Of a stretch of 64,000 nucleotides of DNA, positions 8,662 through 19,892 are shown in pieces. The stretch is from Hyphomicrobium sp. NDB2Meth4 (GTDB lineage Bacteria > Pseudomonadota > Alphaproteobacteria > Rhizobiales > Hyphomicrobiaceae), in contig NZ_FPEJ01000001.1 in assembly GCF_900117445.1 (NCBI RefSeq), forward strand, positions 796,501 to 860,500, in the 5' to 3' direction. Each line of letters opens with the position of its first letter. Positions within the stretch are counted from its first letter, which is position 1. Position numbers and translations under genes: made by a program. Below the pieces are notes generated by a model. The model was not told the origin of the DNA and made no database searches. It saw only the letters and a list, made by a program, of their open reading frames with translations.

Positions 8662-9018
8662 ATGACGGCGATAGCCACGACAGACAGCGACATCCTCGCC
8701 AGGCTGAATGCAGCATCCTCCGCCGAGGACTTCTTCAACATCCTGGGGCTGCCCTACGACGAAAAGGTCGTTCGCGTCGCTCGTCTGCATATCCTGAAGC
8801 GTATGGGCCAGTACCTCGCCAAAGAAGACTTCACCGGCCTGTCGTCCGAGGAAATCTCTGATCGCTGCCGCACCAATCTCGAACGCGCTTACGATGACTT
8901 CGTCACGTCCACGCCGATCGACCAGCGCGTCTTCAAGGTGCTGCGCGAAGCCGTGCAGCCTAAGCCTGAGGTAAAGCCACAAGCCGCGTTCGTTCCTCTC
9001 GACTCGCTATTCAAATAG
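8662..9018 (+). CDS. nifW: NifW nitrogenase-stabilising protein
   Basis: A 118-aa NifW. The family associates with the MoFe protein and is linked to its maturation and protection from oxygen. Typical features are the FFNILGLPYD segment near residue 25, the central HILKRMGQYL helix, and the final FVPLDSLF. AGGAG precedes the ATG. It is the last gene of the iscA-nifUSV-cysE unit; a new NifA/sigma54 promoter follows for fixA. Confidence 0.93.
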   Translation: MTAIATTDSDILARLNAASSAEDFFNILGLPYDEKVVRVARLHILKRMGQYLAKEDFTGLSSEEISDRCRTNLERAYDDFVTSTPIDQRVFKVLREAVQPKPEVKPQAAFVPLDSLFK

Positions 9019-9040
9019 GTCGCGGAAGGAGCGCGATCAC

Positions 9041-9056
9041 TGTCGTGTTTCCGACA
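9041..9056 (+). promoter_or_regulatory. NifA upstream activating sequence (TGT-N10-ACA)
   Basis: TGT at 9041-9043 and ACA at 9054-9056 with ten bases between. The site is nearly a perfect palindrome (TGTCG-N6-CGACA). It lies 105 bp upstream of the fixA -24 element. Confidence 0.78.
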
Positions 9057-9145
9057 CGCATGTTCGTTCTCCACTGCACACGTTTCCGGCAACGCGACCC
9101 GCACAAGTGGCCGTAATCGCAGAAAAAATTAGCAGTCCCGCCGGT

Positions 9146-9161
9146 TGGTACGGCGCTTGCT
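9146..9161 (+). promoter_or_regulatory. Sigma54 (RpoN) -24/-12 promoter for fixABCX
   Basis: TGGTAC (9146-9151), 5-bp spacer, TTGCT (9157-9161). It differs from consensus only by T for C in the -24 element, a tolerated position. The distance to the fixA ATG is about 35 bp. Confidence 0.83.
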
Positions 9162-9196
9162 CATACTAGAGAAACGTTTCGAGGACATGGCGCGCT

Positions 9197-10042
9197 ATGC
9201 ACATCGTCGTCTGCATCAAGCAGGTTCCAGACTCCGCCCAGATCCGCGTGCACCCGGTGACCAACACCATCATGCGTCAGGGTGTGCCGACGATCATCAA
9301 CCCCTATGACCTCTTCGCCATAGAGGAGGCGCTGCGCCTGCGCGACAAGCTCGGCGGGCAGGTGACGATCCTCACCATGGGCCCGCCGATGGCCGAGGAC
9401 ACGCTGCGCAAGGCGCTCACCTTCGGCGCCGACCGCGCGGTGCTGCTCACTGATCGCTTCTTCGCCGGCTCCGATACTCTCGCCACCACCTTCGCGCTGG
9501 CAGCGGCGATCAGGAAGATCGGCGATACGTTCGGCCCTGTGGATATCGTCTTCACCGGCAAGCAGACCATCGACGGCGACACGGCGCAGGTCGGTCCCGG
9601 CATAGCTAAGCGCCTCGGCCTTACGCAGCTTACCTACGTATCGCGCATCGCCGACGTCGATGGCGAAGCGCGCACCATCAAGGTGGAGCGCCGCGCTGAA
9701 GGCGGTGTGCAGGAGCTGGCAACGAAGATGCCGTGCCTCATCACCATGCTGGAGGGCACCAACGAAATCCGCCGCGGCTCAATGAACGATGCCCTCCGGG
9801 CCTCCCGCGCCGAGATCGTCAAATGGAGCGCCGCAGACGCCGGCATCGAGGACACCGCAAAGTGCGGTCTGCGCGGCTCGCCCACCATCGTCAAGAAGGT
9901 GTTTGCACCAAGCCCGCGCGCCACCAAGGCGACCATGGTCGAGCCGGGTGATGCGACGCCGGCAGAAGCACTGATCGCCGAAATATTCAAACAGCAGCCC
10001 GAGCTGGAATCGAAACTGATGACGCTCGCACGCGGATACTAG
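9197..10042 (+). CDS. fixA: FixA, electron-transfer flavoprotein beta-like subunit
   Basis: A 281-aa FixA, the EtfB-like subunit of the FixABCX complex. FixAB carries FAD and AMP/FAD and bifurcates electrons from NADH, sending one pair to ubiquinone through FixC/X and one pair at low potential to ferredoxin or flavodoxin for nitrogenase. The N-terminus MHIVVCIKQVPD and the FTGKQTIDGDTAQVGPG segment are diagnostic. It is the first gene of the third NifA/sigma54 unit and is followed by fixB after 18 bp. Confidence 0.96.
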   Translation: MHIVVCIKQVPDSAQIRVHPVTNTIMRQGVPTIINPYDLFAIEEALRLRDKLGGQVTILTMGPPMAEDTLRKALTFGADRAVLLTDRFFAGSDTLATTFALAAAIRKIGDTFGPVDIVFTGKQTIDGDTAQVGPGIAKRLGLTQLTYVSRIADVDGEARTIKVERRAEGGVQELATKMPCLITMLEGTNEIRRGSMNDALRASRAEIVKWSAADAGIEDTAKCGLRGSPTIVKKVFAPSPRATKATMVEPGDATPAEALIAEIFKQQPELESKLMTLARGY

Positions 10043-10060
10043 AACCGCAGAGGGATCGCG

Positions 10061-11167
10061 ATGGCCGAGGCACCAAAGAAACCCGCAGCCGCCGGTGGCC
10101 GTGCCGGCACCAAGAAAGAGCTGCCCGAGCACTTCAAAGACTATAAGCACGTCTGGGTCTTTATCGAGCAGGAGCGCGGCGTCGTGCATCCTGTCTCCTG
10201 GGAACTGCTTGGCGCTGGCCGCGACCTGGCGAACAAGCTCGGCGTTGATCTCGCGGCCGTCGTCCTCGGCGCCCCAGGTGGCGGAGTAAAGGAAGCCGCT
10301 GCCGAGGCGAGCTGCTATGGCGCCGACCTTGCCTATATCGTCGAGAGCGATGTCCTCACCGACTATCGCAACGAGCCCTACGCTCGCGCAATGACGGAGC
10401 TGGTCAACACCTATAAGCCCGAAATCCTGCTGCTCGGCGCCACGACCCTCGGCCGTGATCTCGCCGGCGCTGTGGCGACGACGCTGCTCACCGGCCTCAC
10501 TGCCGACAGTACCGCGCTCGACGTCGACACTGATGGATCGCTCGCAGCCACCCGCCCAACCTTCGGCGGCTCGCTTCTCTGCACCATCTACACGCTTAAC
10601 TATCGGCCGCAGATGGCCACCGTCCGTCCGCGCGTGATGTCCATGCCAGACCGCGTCGAGCGTCCGCTCGGCCGCCTCATCGAGCACACGTTCACCATGG
10701 TCGAGGACGATGTCGTCACCAAGGTGCTCTCGTTCATCGCCGACCGCGAGTCGGACAAGTCAAGCCTTGCCTACGCGGACGTCGTCGTCGCCGGTGGCCT
10801 GGGCCTAGGTTCGCCCGAGAATTTCCAGCTCGTGCGCCAGCTCGCCTCCGTGCTCGGTGCCGAATACGGCTGCTCACGCCCCGTCGTTCAGAAAGGCTGG
10901 CTGCCGGCGGAGCGCCAGATCGGCCAGACCGGCAAGACCATTCGCCCGCGCCTTTACATTGCCGCCGGCATCTCCGGTGCCATCCAGCATCGCGTCGGCG
11001 TGGAAGGCGCCGACCTGATCGTTGCGATCAACACCGACAAGAACGCGCCGATTTTCGACTTCGCCCACGTCGGTCTCGTCACCGACGCCGTGCGGTTGTT
11101 GCCCGCGCTCACGGAAGCGTTCCGCAAGCGCCTGTCCGCCAGCACCAGCGAACGTATTGCGAGCTAG
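10061..11167 (+). CDS. fixB: FixB, electron-transfer flavoprotein alpha-like subunit
   Basis: A 368-aa FixB, the EtfA-like subunit that pairs with FixA. The C-terminal FAD-binding domain shows [19 protein letters not shown] and [16 protein letters not shown], with the [12 protein letters not shown] strand. An N-terminal ~25-residue Ala/Lys-rich lead precedes the conserved core. It sits between fixA and fixC with short spacings. Confidence 0.96.
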   Translation: MAEAPKKPAAAGGRAGTKKELPEHFKDYKHVWVFIEQERGVVHPVSWELLGAGRDLANKLGVDLAAVVLGAPGGGVKEAAAEASCYGADLAYIVESDVLTDYRNEPYARAMTELVNTYKPEILLLGATTLGRDLAGAVATTLLTGLTADSTALDVDTDGSLAATRPTFGGSLLCTIYTLNYRPQMATVRPRVMSMPDRVERPLGRLIEHTFTMVEDDVVTKVLSFIADRESDKSSLAYADVVVAGGLGLGSPENFQLVRQLASVLGAEYGCSRPVVQKGWLPAERQIGQTGKTIRPRLYIAAGISGAIQHRVGVEGADLIVAINTDKNAPIFDFAHVGLVTDAVRLLPALTEAFRKRLSASTSERIAS

Positions 11168-11177
11168 GAGAGCACCG

Positions 11178-12485
11178 ATGATCGAGGAAAAATTCGATGC
11201 CATCGTTGTCGGAGCCGGTATGGCAGGCAACGCCGCCGCGCTCACCATGGCGCAGCGTGGCATGAAGGTTCTGCAGCTGGAGCGTGGCGAATACTCGGGC
11301 TCCAAGAACGTGCAGGGCGCCATTCTCTATGCCGACATGCTGGAGAAGCTCATCCCGGACTTTCGCGACGATGCTCCTCTGGAGCGCCATCTCGTCGAGC
11401 AGCGTTTCTGGATGATGGACGACCGCTCGCACGTCGGCTTGCACTATCGCTCCGAGGACTTCAACGAGCAGAGCCCAAACCGCTACACGATCATTCGCGC
11501 GCAGTTCGACAAGTGGTTCTCCAAGAAGGTGCAGGAAGCCGGCGCCGTCGTCCTCTGCGAGACCACAGTCGTCGAACTCGTAAAGGACTCCTTCGGCAAG
11601 GTGATTGGCGTCCGCACCGACCGCTCCGGCGGCCTCATCCGCGCTGACGTTGTCGTCATCGCCGAGGGCGTCACCGGCCTGCTCGGCACGCGCGCCGGCC
11701 TGCGTGAGATCCCCAAGCCCGAGAACACTGCGCTCGCCGTGAAGGAAATGCACTTCATGCCGCGCGAGACCATCGAGTCGCGGTTCAACCTCAAGGGTGA
11801 CGAAGGCATGGTCATCGAGGCCGCCGGCACCATCTCCCGCGGCATGACTGGCATGGGCTTCATCTATTCCAACAAGGAATGCGTCTCGATTGGCATGGGC
11901 TGCCTCGTCTCGGACTTCCAGCGCACCGGCGAAACACCCTACGGCCTTCTCGACGCATTCAAGCGCCACCCCTCTGTTGCCCCGCTCATCGAAGGCTCCG
12001 AGGTGAAGGAATACTCGGCCCACCTCATCCCTGAAGGGGGCTTCAAGGCCATCCCGCAGCTCTATGGCGATGGCTGGGTCGTCGTCGGCGACGCAGCCCA
12101 GCTCAACAACGCCATCCACCGCGAAGGCTCTAACCTCGCGATGACGTCGGGCCGCATCGCTGGCGAGGCCATCTTCCAGTTGCGCTCGCGCCGCGAGGAG
12201 ATGACCGAGCAGAATCTGGCGCTCTACAAGGAGATGCTGGATAAGTCGTTCGTCATAAAAGATTTGAAGAAATACAAAGACATGCCAGCGTTGCTTCACA
12301 CGCAATCGCAGAATTTCTTCCTCACCTACCCGCAGCTCGTCAACAAGGCGATGCAGAGCTTCGTGCGCGTCGATGGCACGCCGAAGGTGGAGAAAGAGAA
12401 GAAGACGATCCGCTCCTTCGTCAACGCTCGCTCCTGGTTCGGCCTCTTCGCCGACGGCTTCCGCCTGGCCCGGGCTTGGCGGTGA
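11178..12485 (+). CDS. fixC: FixC flavoprotein-quinone oxidoreductase
   Basis: A 435-aa FixC, related to ETF:ubiquinone oxidoreductase. The N-terminal dinucleotide-binding motif is [12 protein letters not shown]. Near residue 300 the second FAD contact [11 protein letters not shown] is visible. It passes the high-potential electrons of the bifurcation step to the quinone pool at the membrane. Start ATG 11178 has AGGAG at 11166-11170; an upstream extension to 11022 overlaps fixB in another frame and is rejected. Confidence 0.96.
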   Translation: MIEEKFDAIVVGAGMAGNAAALTMAQRGMKVLQLERGEYSGSKNVQGAILYADMLEKLIPDFRDDAPLERHLVEQRFWMMDDRSHVGLHYRSEDFNEQSPNRYTIIRAQFDKWFSKKVQEAGAVVLCETTVVELVKDSFGKVIGVRTDRSGGLIRADVVVIAEGVTGLLGTRAGLREIPKPENTALAVKEMHFMPRETIESRFNLKGDEGMVIEAAGTISRGMTGMGFIYSNKECVSIGMGCLVSDFQRTGETPYGLLDAFKRHPSVAPLIEGSEVKEYSAHLIPEGGFKAIPQLYGDGWVVVGDAAQLNNAIHREGSNLAMTSGRIAGEAIFQLRSRREEMTEQNLALYKEMLDKSFVIKDLKKYKDMPALLHTQSQNFFLTYPQLVNKAMQSFVRVDGTPKVEKEKKTIRSFVNARSWFGLFADGFRLARAWR

Positions 12486-12543
12486 GACATGCGCAGCATT
12501 CACCCATCCGCACTTCAGTCGGCGAACGGCATTGGAGGTTGAT

Positions 12544-12840
12544 ATGACGGCCCCGCTTACAGTCCGCGTCGAGGACAAGCTCTACCAGAACCGATATCTC
12601 GTCGACACCGGGCGCGTGCACATCAAGGTGCGCCCGCACGCCAGCCCGACGCCGGAGCTGCGCGCGCTCCTCACGGCATGCCCAGCTGGCTGCTACGCGC
12701 TCAACGGCGCCGGCCAGGTCGAGATCGCCGCTGACGGTTGCGTCGAGTGCGGCACCTGCCGCCTCATCGCCGAGCCGTCTGGCGACATCGAGTGGAGCTA
12801 TCCGCGCGGCGGCTACGGCGTGCTCTACAAGTTCGGCTAG
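12544..12840 (+). CDS. fixX: FixX ferredoxin-like protein
   Basis: A 98-aa FixX, which carries the [4Fe-4S] cluster that links FixC to quinone. Cysteines occur in ACPAGCY and CVECGTC, as in the C-terminal domain of ETF-QO. The start is ATG 12544 with GGAGG at 12534-12538; the in-frame region from 12373 overlaps fixC. It is the last gene of the fixABCX operon. Confidence 0.95.
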   Translation: MTAPLTVRVEDKLYQNRYLVDTGRVHIKVRPHASPTPELRALLTACPAGCYALNGAGQVEIAADGCVECGTCRLIAEPSGDIEWSYPRGGYGVLYKFG

Positions 12841-12925
12841 TCCGATTGGGCGGGTTCAGCTCGAGCGCTGAACGCCCGCGCGCGCAATGGCGCGCGGCCG
12901 ATAGAATGATCGCAGTCCCAAAACA

Positions 12926-12956
12926 AAAACGGCGCGCCGATGAAGCGCGCCGTTTT
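12926..12956. terminator. Bidirectional hairpin terminator between fixX and rplS
   Basis: A perfect 12-bp stem (12926-12937 with 12945-12956) with a 7-nt loop, in the convergent gap between fixX and rplS. The T-rich tract is better on the - strand side (TTTTTGTTTT when read towards rplS's 3' side), so it probably ends rplS transcription and also stops fixX readthrough. Confidence 0.8.
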
Positions 12957-12987
12957 GAATTTCACCAGCTAGGTGAGCGAAGCCTGA

Positions 12988-13641
12988 TCAGGCCTTCGCC
13001 TCTTCCTCGGCCGGAACCTCGGCTGCGGCAGCCTCGGCGATCAGCGCCTGGGCCTGACCAACCCAGTCGTCCTTCTCGATGCGGCCATCGAGCTGCAGCG
13101 TCTCGTCGACGTTCGTGATGTCTTCGTCCGAGAAGTTGGCGATCTGCTCCAGCTTGATGCAGTTGAGCTGGCGCAGGCGCGCTGCGAGATCGGCGTCGAT
13201 GCCCTTGATCTTCGTGAGATCGTCGGCCTCGCCCTTCTGCTTCTTGAAGCCCTTCCAGGCAGCGTTGAGGCGGCGCGCGCGCGCGTCCGAACGCTCAGGA
13301 ATACGAGCAGCCTTGCCGCGACGGCCACGCAGGTAATAGAGCTTCGCGCGGCGGACCTTACCGCGGCGCAGAACCTCGATCTCGGCGATGTAGGGTGAGT
13401 ACACGGGGAAAACGCGCTCGACGCCCTCGCCGTAAGAGATCTTGCGAACGGTGAAGTTCTCGTTGAGGCCGGCGCCGGAGCGGCCGATCACGACACCCTC
13501 ATAAGCCTGGGTGCGGACGTTTTCGCCCTCGATCACCTTCACCATAACCTTGACGGTATCGCCAGGGCCGAATTCGGGCACAGCGCGCTTGGCCGTGACG
13601 GCGCTCATCTGCTCGCGCTCGAGCTCTTGGATAACGTTCAT
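12988..13641 (-). CDS. rplS: Ribosomal protein L19 with C-terminal helix-hairpin-helix extension
   Basis: The first ~130 residues are a normal L19 of the 50S subunit, placed at the 30S-50S interface (motifs [58 protein letters not shown]). Residues ~140-200 form an extra domain with an HhH-like [18 protein letters not shown], then [15 protein letters not shown] and DDWVGQA motifs. The protein is 217 aa against the usual 115-130. The start is the ATG at 13641; the frame runs 33 codons upstream without a better start. An extension of this type is known on some alphaproteobacterial L21 and NuoE proteins; on L19 its role is unknown. It follows trmD in the conserved trmD-rplS order. Confidence 0.95.
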   Translation of the reverse strand: MNVIQELEREQMSAVTAKRAVPEFGPGDTVKVMVKVIEGENVRTQAYEGVVIGRSGAGLNENFTVRKISYGEGVERVFPVYSPYIAEIEVLRRGKVRRAKLYYLRGRRGKAARIPERSDARARRLNAAWKGFKKQKGEADDLTKIKGIDADLAARLRQLNCIKLEQIANFSDEDITNVDETLQLDGRIEKDDWVGQAQALIAEAAAAEVPAEEEAKA

Positions 13642-13923
13642 AGGGCACCTAAACCGTAGAAATAGACCGCCGGGGCACGGCCGTTGGCCGGCACCCCTAA
13701 ACGGCGAGCCTTGGGGAATTAGCCGCGGGTCATAGCCCAAACCCAGCGGCTTGTCGATACGGTGATTGCGTCAAACGGCCCGTTTCAGGCCCGCCCGCGC
13801 AGAATCCTGGCTGCATCCATGTCGCAGGCCGGTTGCACCTTATATTTTCGTCTCTTAACCGAAGCAACGAAGGCTTTTGTGCGCGCTCGCAGGGCGCCCG
13901 CTACGAGGCGGCCAGAGCAGTCT
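13642..13923 (-). other. Intergenic leader between trmD and rplS
   Basis: A 282-bp gap on the strand of both genes. It holds a GC-rich self-complementary stretch (GGCCAACGGCC near 13680-13691) and an AGGTG ribosome binding site just upstream of rplS. No ORF with coding character was seen. It could be a structured L19 leader, but no known leader motif was recognised. Confidence 0.4.
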
Positions 13924-14640
13924 TCAGCGCCGCTTGAGCAGATCCGGCCGCCGCTCCGCGGTAATCCGCTCGGCCTCGCTGCGCCGCCACTCCGCGACCT
14001 TCTTATGGTCCCCCGACAGCAACACCTCGGGGATGGCCCTGCCCTCCCATTCGCGCGGCTTGGTGTACTGCGGATACTCCAGCAGGCCGTCCTCGAAGCT
14101 TTCCTCGCCCAGCGAGTCCGACGCGCCGAGCACACCCGGCAGCAATCGCACGCACGCATCGATCAGCACCATGGCCGCCAGTTCGCCGCCGGACAGCACA
14201 TAGTCGCCGATGGAGACCTCACGCATCTGGCGCCCGGCGATCACGCGCTCGTCGACCCCCTCGAAGCGCCCAGCCAGCAGCATTACCCCCGGCCCCGCCG
14301 CCAGCTCGGCAGCCAGCGCTTGGGTCAACGGCTCTCCGCGCGGGGACAGATAGATCAACGGCGCGTCGGGCTCGCCCTGACGCACATGATCGACGGCCGC
14401 GGCCAATACGTCCGCGCGCATCACCATGCCCGCACCCCCGCCGGCCGGCGTGTCGTCGACGGCGCGATGCCGCCCGACGCCGAACTCGCGCAGTGGGATC
14501 GCAGCCAAAGACCACAGCCCCGCCTCCAGCGCCTGCCCAACCAGCGAGACGCCCAGCGGTCCTGGAAACATCTCCGGGAAGAGCGTCAGCACGCTGACGC
14601 GCCACGCCGCGCGGTCACCCTTTTCTGGAAAGTGCGCCAT
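13924..14640 (-). CDS. trmD: tRNA (guanine-37-N1)-methyltransferase
   Basis: A 238-aa TrmD, the SPOUT enzyme that makes m1G37 in tRNAs and prevents +1 frameshifting. The trefoil-knot SAM site is seen in [27 protein letters not shown] and [15 protein letters not shown]. The N-terminal catalytic segment includes [18 protein letters not shown]. It is upstream of rplS on the same strand, with DUF1330 and pyrF genes further upstream. Confidence 0.96.
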   Translation of the reverse strand: MAHFPEKGDRAAWRVSVLTLFPEMFPGPLGVSLVGQALEAGLWSLAAIPLREFGVGRHRAVDDTPAGGGAGMVMRADVLAAAVDHVRQGEPDAPLIYLSPRGEPLTQALAAELAAGPGVMLLAGRFEGVDERVIAGRQMREVSIGDYVLSGGELAAMVLIDACVRLLPGVLGASDSLGEESFEDGLLEYPQYTKPREWEGRAIPEVLLSGDHKKVAEWRRSEAERITAERRPDLLKRR

Positions 14641-14660
14641 CGCTGTGCTCCCAAAAGATG

Positions 14661-14699
14661 CTTCCTCCCCCCTTGCGGGGGAGAGCTAGGGAGGGGGGT
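14661..14699. repeat. C/G-tract inverted repeat between DUF1330 gene and trmD
   Basis: A short palindromic element: C5-7 tracts on one side pair with G5-6 tracts, with a TTGC loop at 14673-14676 and a second possible partner arm at 14690-14698. It resembles the common intergenic palindromes of alphaproteobacteria. It may act as a processing or attenuation hairpin between the two genes. Confidence 0.45.
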
Positions 14700-14706
14700 A
14701 AACCGC

Positions 14707-14994
14707 TCAAACGCCCTCGACCACGACGATGTCGATGGTGCCCGCGCCCTCGCGCTCTGCCTTCGCGGCGGCGTACTCCGGCGACGTCGCGTAGCCCTCG
14801 GCAGCCTCGTAGCTTGGGAACTCGAGCACCACGTTGCGCTGCGTCCCGTTGCCTTCCATCAACCGGCACCGGCCGCCGCGAACGATCGGCACGCCGCCGA
14901 ACTTGTCGAGCGCGATCTTCGATTTCGCAACGTACTTCGCCCACTTCTCGGGGTCCGTCACCGTCGCATGCGCGATCACATAACCTTTGGCCAT
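14707..14994 (-). CDS. DUF1330 family protein
   Basis: A 95-aa small protein of the DUF1330 family, which has a dimeric alpha/beta-barrel (ferredoxin-like) fold. Typical segments are GYVIAHATVTDPEKWAKY at the N-terminus and NVVLEFPSYEAAEGYATSPEY in the second half. The family is widespread and has no established function. GGAG precedes the ATG. It lies between pyrF and trmD on the same strand. Confidence 0.87.
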   Translation of the reverse strand: MAKGYVIAHATVTDPEKWAKYVAKSKIALDKFGGVPIVRGGRCRLMEGNGTQRNVVLEFPSYEAAEGYATSPEYAAAKAEREGAGTIDIVVVEGV

Positions 14995-15030
14995 CTTGGT
15001 TCTCCTCCCGGCGTTGTTACGCGCGTCGCT

Positions 15031-15744
15031 TCAATGCTGCGACTGCGCTTCGCGGATGTGGTTGACGAAAGTTTCCGCTGCGAGCTTGGGATCGTCGGCC
15101 TGCGTGATCGGCCGCCCGACAACGATGTAATCGGCACCCGCCTTGATCGCGTTGTCCGGCGTCGTGATGCGCTGCTGATCGTCCGTGGTGCTTCCCGTCA
15201 GGCGGATGCCCGGAGTGACGATGAGGAAGCCCGGGCCGACGGTCTCCCGGATGTGCCCCGCTTCCTGACCCGAAGAGATCACACCATCGAACCCAGATTC
15301 GCGCGCCAGCTCAGCGCGGCGCAGCACCATTTCGGCCGGGCTCGCGGATGCGCCCTGCTGTTTTAGATCGTCGGCGGTGAGATTGGTCAGCACGGTCACC
15401 GCCAGAAGCTTCAGCTTCGAAGACCCGCGTCCAGCGACAGCCGCGCGCATGGTCTTCAGGTCATGGCCGTGCACGGTGAGGAAATCGACCCCGAGCTCGG
15501 TGGCATTCGCCACCGCCCGTTCGACCGTATTGCCGATGTCCAGCAGCTTCAGGTCGAGGAACACTTTCTTGCGCTCTGCCTTGAGCGCCCGCGCCAGGTC
15601 GAGCCCGCCGGCAAACAACAACTCCAGCCCAACCTTGTAGAAATGAACGGAATCGCCGAGCTGGGCGATGAGCCTCTGCGCCTCCTCGAGGGTCGGCATG
15701 TCGAGGGCGACAATCAGGCGGTCGGTGGCGGATGGTGCAGGCAT
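15031..15744 (-). CDS. pyrF: Orotidine 5'-phosphate decarboxylase
   Basis: A 237-aa OMP decarboxylase, the last step of UMP synthesis. The catalytic charge network is in FLDLKLLDIGNTV (the D-K-x-x-D motif). The phosphate-binding end shows VTPGIRL and GADYIVVGRPITQA. The start ATG 15744 (MPAPSATDRLIVALD) is preferred over an upstream in-frame start at 15804 that would overlap the FMN reductase gene. It follows that gene closely. Confidence 0.96.
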   Translation of the reverse strand: MPAPSATDRLIVALDMPTLEEAQRLIAQLGDSVHFYKVGLELLFAGGLDLARALKAERKKVFLDLKLLDIGNTVERAVANATELGVDFLTVHGHDLKTMRAAVAGRGSSKLKLLAVTVLTNLTADDLKQQGASASPAEMVLRRAELARESGFDGVISSGQEAGHIRETVGPGFLIVTPGIRLTGSTTDDQQRITTPDNAIKAGADYIVVGRPITQADDPKLAAETFVNHIREAQSQH

Positions 15745-15772
15745 CGTGCGTATCGGCGCTGTTGATGGGCGC

Positions 15773-16360
15773 CTAGCCATGCAGCACATGCGCTGCGCGC
15801 GCAAGCTTCTGGATCAGGGCCTTGAAGATTTCCTGGCTCTCCTTGTTGTGGAGATGCCCGTCTGCGCCGAAAGCGTCTTTCGCCCGCGGGACGGCGAACT
15901 GATCCGGCAGCACCAGGGCGCCCAGCCCAATCTCCAGCACCTGCCGCACCGTCGTGAGACTGCGTAGGCCGCCCATGCCGCCCGGAGACGCCGAGCCGAG
16001 CGCGAACACGCGGGTTTTGTAGACCTCGGCGCCGCTTGGCCCCGGCTCGCGCACCCGGCTCACCCAGTCGAGGGTGTTCTTCAGCAGCGGCGTGATCGAT
16101 GAGTTGTATTCGGGGCTGGCGATGAAAATACCGGTATGCGCCGCCATCAGCTCTTTGAACTTGTAGGCGTTCTCGGGCGGCCCCGAGGTCGCTTCGTCAT
16201 CGCCGTTATAGAGCGGCATCGGGTAGTCGCCGATGTCGGCGAAGGTCGAAGCGATGCCGTTCGCCTCGGCAATCTTGGAGCCCAGCTCCGCAAGCCTCTG
16301 GTTATACGAACCGGTGCGCGACGACCCGGCAAAAAACAAAAGCCTGACCGTGCTTGTCAT
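15773..16360 (-). CDS. NAD(P)H-dependent FMN reductase
   Basis: A 195-aa flavodoxin-fold reductase of the NADPH-dependent FMN reductase family. The FMN phosphate loop is FFAGSSRTGSYNQRLA. The isoalloxazine-contacting segment is SPEYNSSITPLLKNTLDWVSR, and GSASPGGMGG is also conserved. Such enzymes supply reduced flavin or reduce quinones and metals; the substrate cannot be set from sequence. It sits between dnaJ and pyrF on the same strand. Confidence 0.9.
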   Translation of the reverse strand: MTSTVRLLFFAGSSRTGSYNQRLAELGSKIAEANGIASTFADIGDYPMPLYNGDDEATSGPPENAYKFKELMAAHTGIFIASPEYNSSITPLLKNTLDWVSRVREPGPSGAEVYKTRVFALGSASPGGMGGLRSLTTVRQVLEIGLGALVLPDQFAVPRAKDAFGADGHLHNKESQEIFKALIQKLARAAHVLHG

Positions 16361-16376
16361 CGTTCCTCGCGCCCGA

Positions 16377-17510
16377 TCAGCTCTTGCCTTCGAAGAAGTC
16401 TTTCACGCGCGCGAAGAACCCGTGGCTCTCCGGGCTCGTCTCTTTGTGGCTCTCGCGCTCGAACTCTTCGAGCAGCTCGCGCTGGCGCTTCGTCAGGCTC
16501 TTCGGCGTCTCCACCTCGACCTGGATGTACATGTCGCCGTTCACCTTGGAGCGCAGCACCGGCATGCCCTTGCCCTTCAGGCGGAACTGCTTGCCGCTTT
16601 CCGAGCCCTCCGGGATCTTGATGCGCGTCGCGCCGCCGTCGACGGTCGGAACCTCGATCTGTCCGCCGAGTGCCGCCGTCGTCATGGCGATCGGCACCTT
16701 GCAGAAGATGTCCGCGCCGTCGCGCTGGAAGAACTCGTGCGGCTTCAGCGACAGGAAAATGTAAAGATCACCTGCCGGGCCGCCGCGCAGCCCCGCCTCG
16801 CCCTCGCCGGCAAGACGAATGCGGGTGCCATCCTCGACGCCGGGTGGAATGTTGACCGAGAGCGTGCGCTCCTTGGTGACGCGGCCAGAGCCGTGGCACG
16901 TGCCGCACGGATCTTCGATCGTCTCACCACGTCCCTGGCAATTGGGGCACGTGCGCTCGATGGTGAAGAAGCCCTGGCTCGCGCGAACCTTGCCGTGGCC
17001 GCCGCAGGTCGGGCAGGTGACAGGCTTGGTGCCGGCCCGCGCACCGGTGCCGGAGCAGGTTTCACAGGAAACCGAGGTCGGCACCCGGATCTGCGCGGTC
17101 TTGCCCTCGTAGGCCTCCGATAGCGTGATCTCGAGGTTGTACCGCAGGTCGGCACCGCGCTCACGGGACGATCGGGAACGCTGCCCGCGCCGGCCGCCCA
17201 TGAACTCGCCGAACAGATCGTCGAAGATATCCGACATCGACGATGCAAAGTCCGGCCCGAAGCCGCGGGCGCCACCGCCGCCATGCTCGAACGCTGCATG
17301 GCCGAAATGATCGTACGCCGCGCGCTTCTGCGGATCCTTCAGCACCTCGTAGGCTTCGCTGACTTCCTTGAAGCGGATTTCGGCTCCCTCATCGCCCGGA
17401 TTGCAATCGGGATGGAATTCCTTGGCGAGCCGCCGGTAGGCAGACTTCAGCTCTTGCTCGCTCGCGCTTCGGGACAACCCGAGCGTTTCATAGTAGTCGC
17501 GCTTGGACAT
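16377..17510 (-). CDS. dnaJ: DnaJ co-chaperone
   Basis: A 377-aa type I DnaJ (Hsp40). It has the J-domain with HPD (residues ~33-35), a Gly/Phe-rich linker, four CxxCxGxG zinc motifs ([32 protein letters not shown]), and the C-terminal peptide-binding domains. It delivers clients to DnaK and stimulates its ATPase. Start ATG 17510 (MSKRDYYE) is chosen over an in-frame start ten codons upstream. It lies 220 bp downstream of dnaK, with a hairpin in between. Confidence 0.97.
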   Translation of the reverse strand: MSKRDYYETLGLSRSASEQELKSAYRRLAKEFHPDCNPGDEGAEIRFKEVSEAYEVLKDPQKRAAYDHFGHAAFEHGGGGARGFGPDFASSMSDIFDDLFGEFMGGRRGQRSRSSRERGADLRYNLEITLSEAYEGKTAQIRVPTSVSCETCSGTGARAGTKPVTCPTCGGHGKVRASQGFFTIERTCPNCQGRGETIEDPCGTCHGSGRVTKERTLSVNIPPGVEDGTRIRLAGEGEAGLRGGPAGDLYIFLSLKPHEFFQRDGADIFCKVPIAMTTAALGGQIEVPTVDGGATRIKIPEGSESGKQFRLKGKGMPVLRSKVNGDMYIQVEVETPKSLTKRQRELLEEFERESHKETSPESHGFFARVKDFFEGKS

Positions 17511-17673
17511 GTTCAGCGCGGATCCTTCGAATTGGTGCACAGATGAATTAGCCCTTCAGTGGGAAATAGCGATGTTTTACGCGCGGGGGAAGGGTTTGTG
17601 GCGCGTTTGGTATGTGGAGAGGCCAGGGTGTGGCCGCAAGCCACTGCGACGCCAAAGTGGACCCCTCTAACGA

Positions 17674-17700
17674 CGAGCCCGGCCGCTGGGGCCGGGCTCG
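17674..17700 (-). terminator. Hairpin between dnaK and dnaJ
   Basis: An 11-bp GC-rich perfect stem (17674-17684 with 17690-17700) with a 5-nt loop, placed 30 bp after the dnaK stop. Read in the dnaK direction, the following T-tract is weak, so it is more likely a partial terminator or an mRNA-stabilising hairpin that lowers dnaJ relative to dnaK. Confidence 0.55.
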
Positions 17701-17730
17701 CGTTTAATCATCGCTGATCGCGCTGACGGG

Positions 17731-19656
<1,926 letters not shown>

Positions 19657-19782
19657 GTGCCTATCCTCATCCTTCTGCGGCAGGCCGTCCGGACCCGATT
19701 ATCCGGCGTCCAGGAAATCCGGCGGCGCAAGCTGCGCACCGAAACGGCCCCCTATGGAGCATCCAAACGGTAAACGACGCTT

Positions 19783-19810
19783 ATATAAGGTGGCTTTTAA
19801 GCGGCGCAAC
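19783..19810 (-). promoter_or_regulatory. Possible heat-shock (sigma32-like) promoter of dnaK
   Basis: On the - strand, GTTGCG (19805-19810) is followed after 15 bp by CTTATAT (19783-19789). The -10 element agrees with the alphaproteobacterial sigma32 type (CYTATNT); the -35 element is weak. The implied leader would be about 120 nt. This is a pattern match only. Confidence 0.35.
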
Positions 19811-19812
19811 GG

Positions 19813-19831
19813 GCGCAAGTCTGGCTTGCGC
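19813..19831. repeat. Inverted repeat in the grpE-dnaK gap
   Basis: GCGCAAG (19813-19819) and CTTGCGC (19825-19831) form a perfect 7-bp palindrome with a 5-nt loop, directly upstream of the putative dnaK promoter. No T-tract follows, so it is more likely an operator-like site or a mRNA hairpin after grpE than a terminator. Confidence 0.4.
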
Positions 19832-19892
19832 AGTCAATTTTCCCCAGCCTTCACCCAAATCGATCACGCGGCGCCAGTCACACGGCGCACGA

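Noticed and set aside
14661-14699. Strong terminator before trmD
   Set aside because: The palindrome has no T-tract on the - strand and the genes seem to be in one operon, so only a repeat is claimed.
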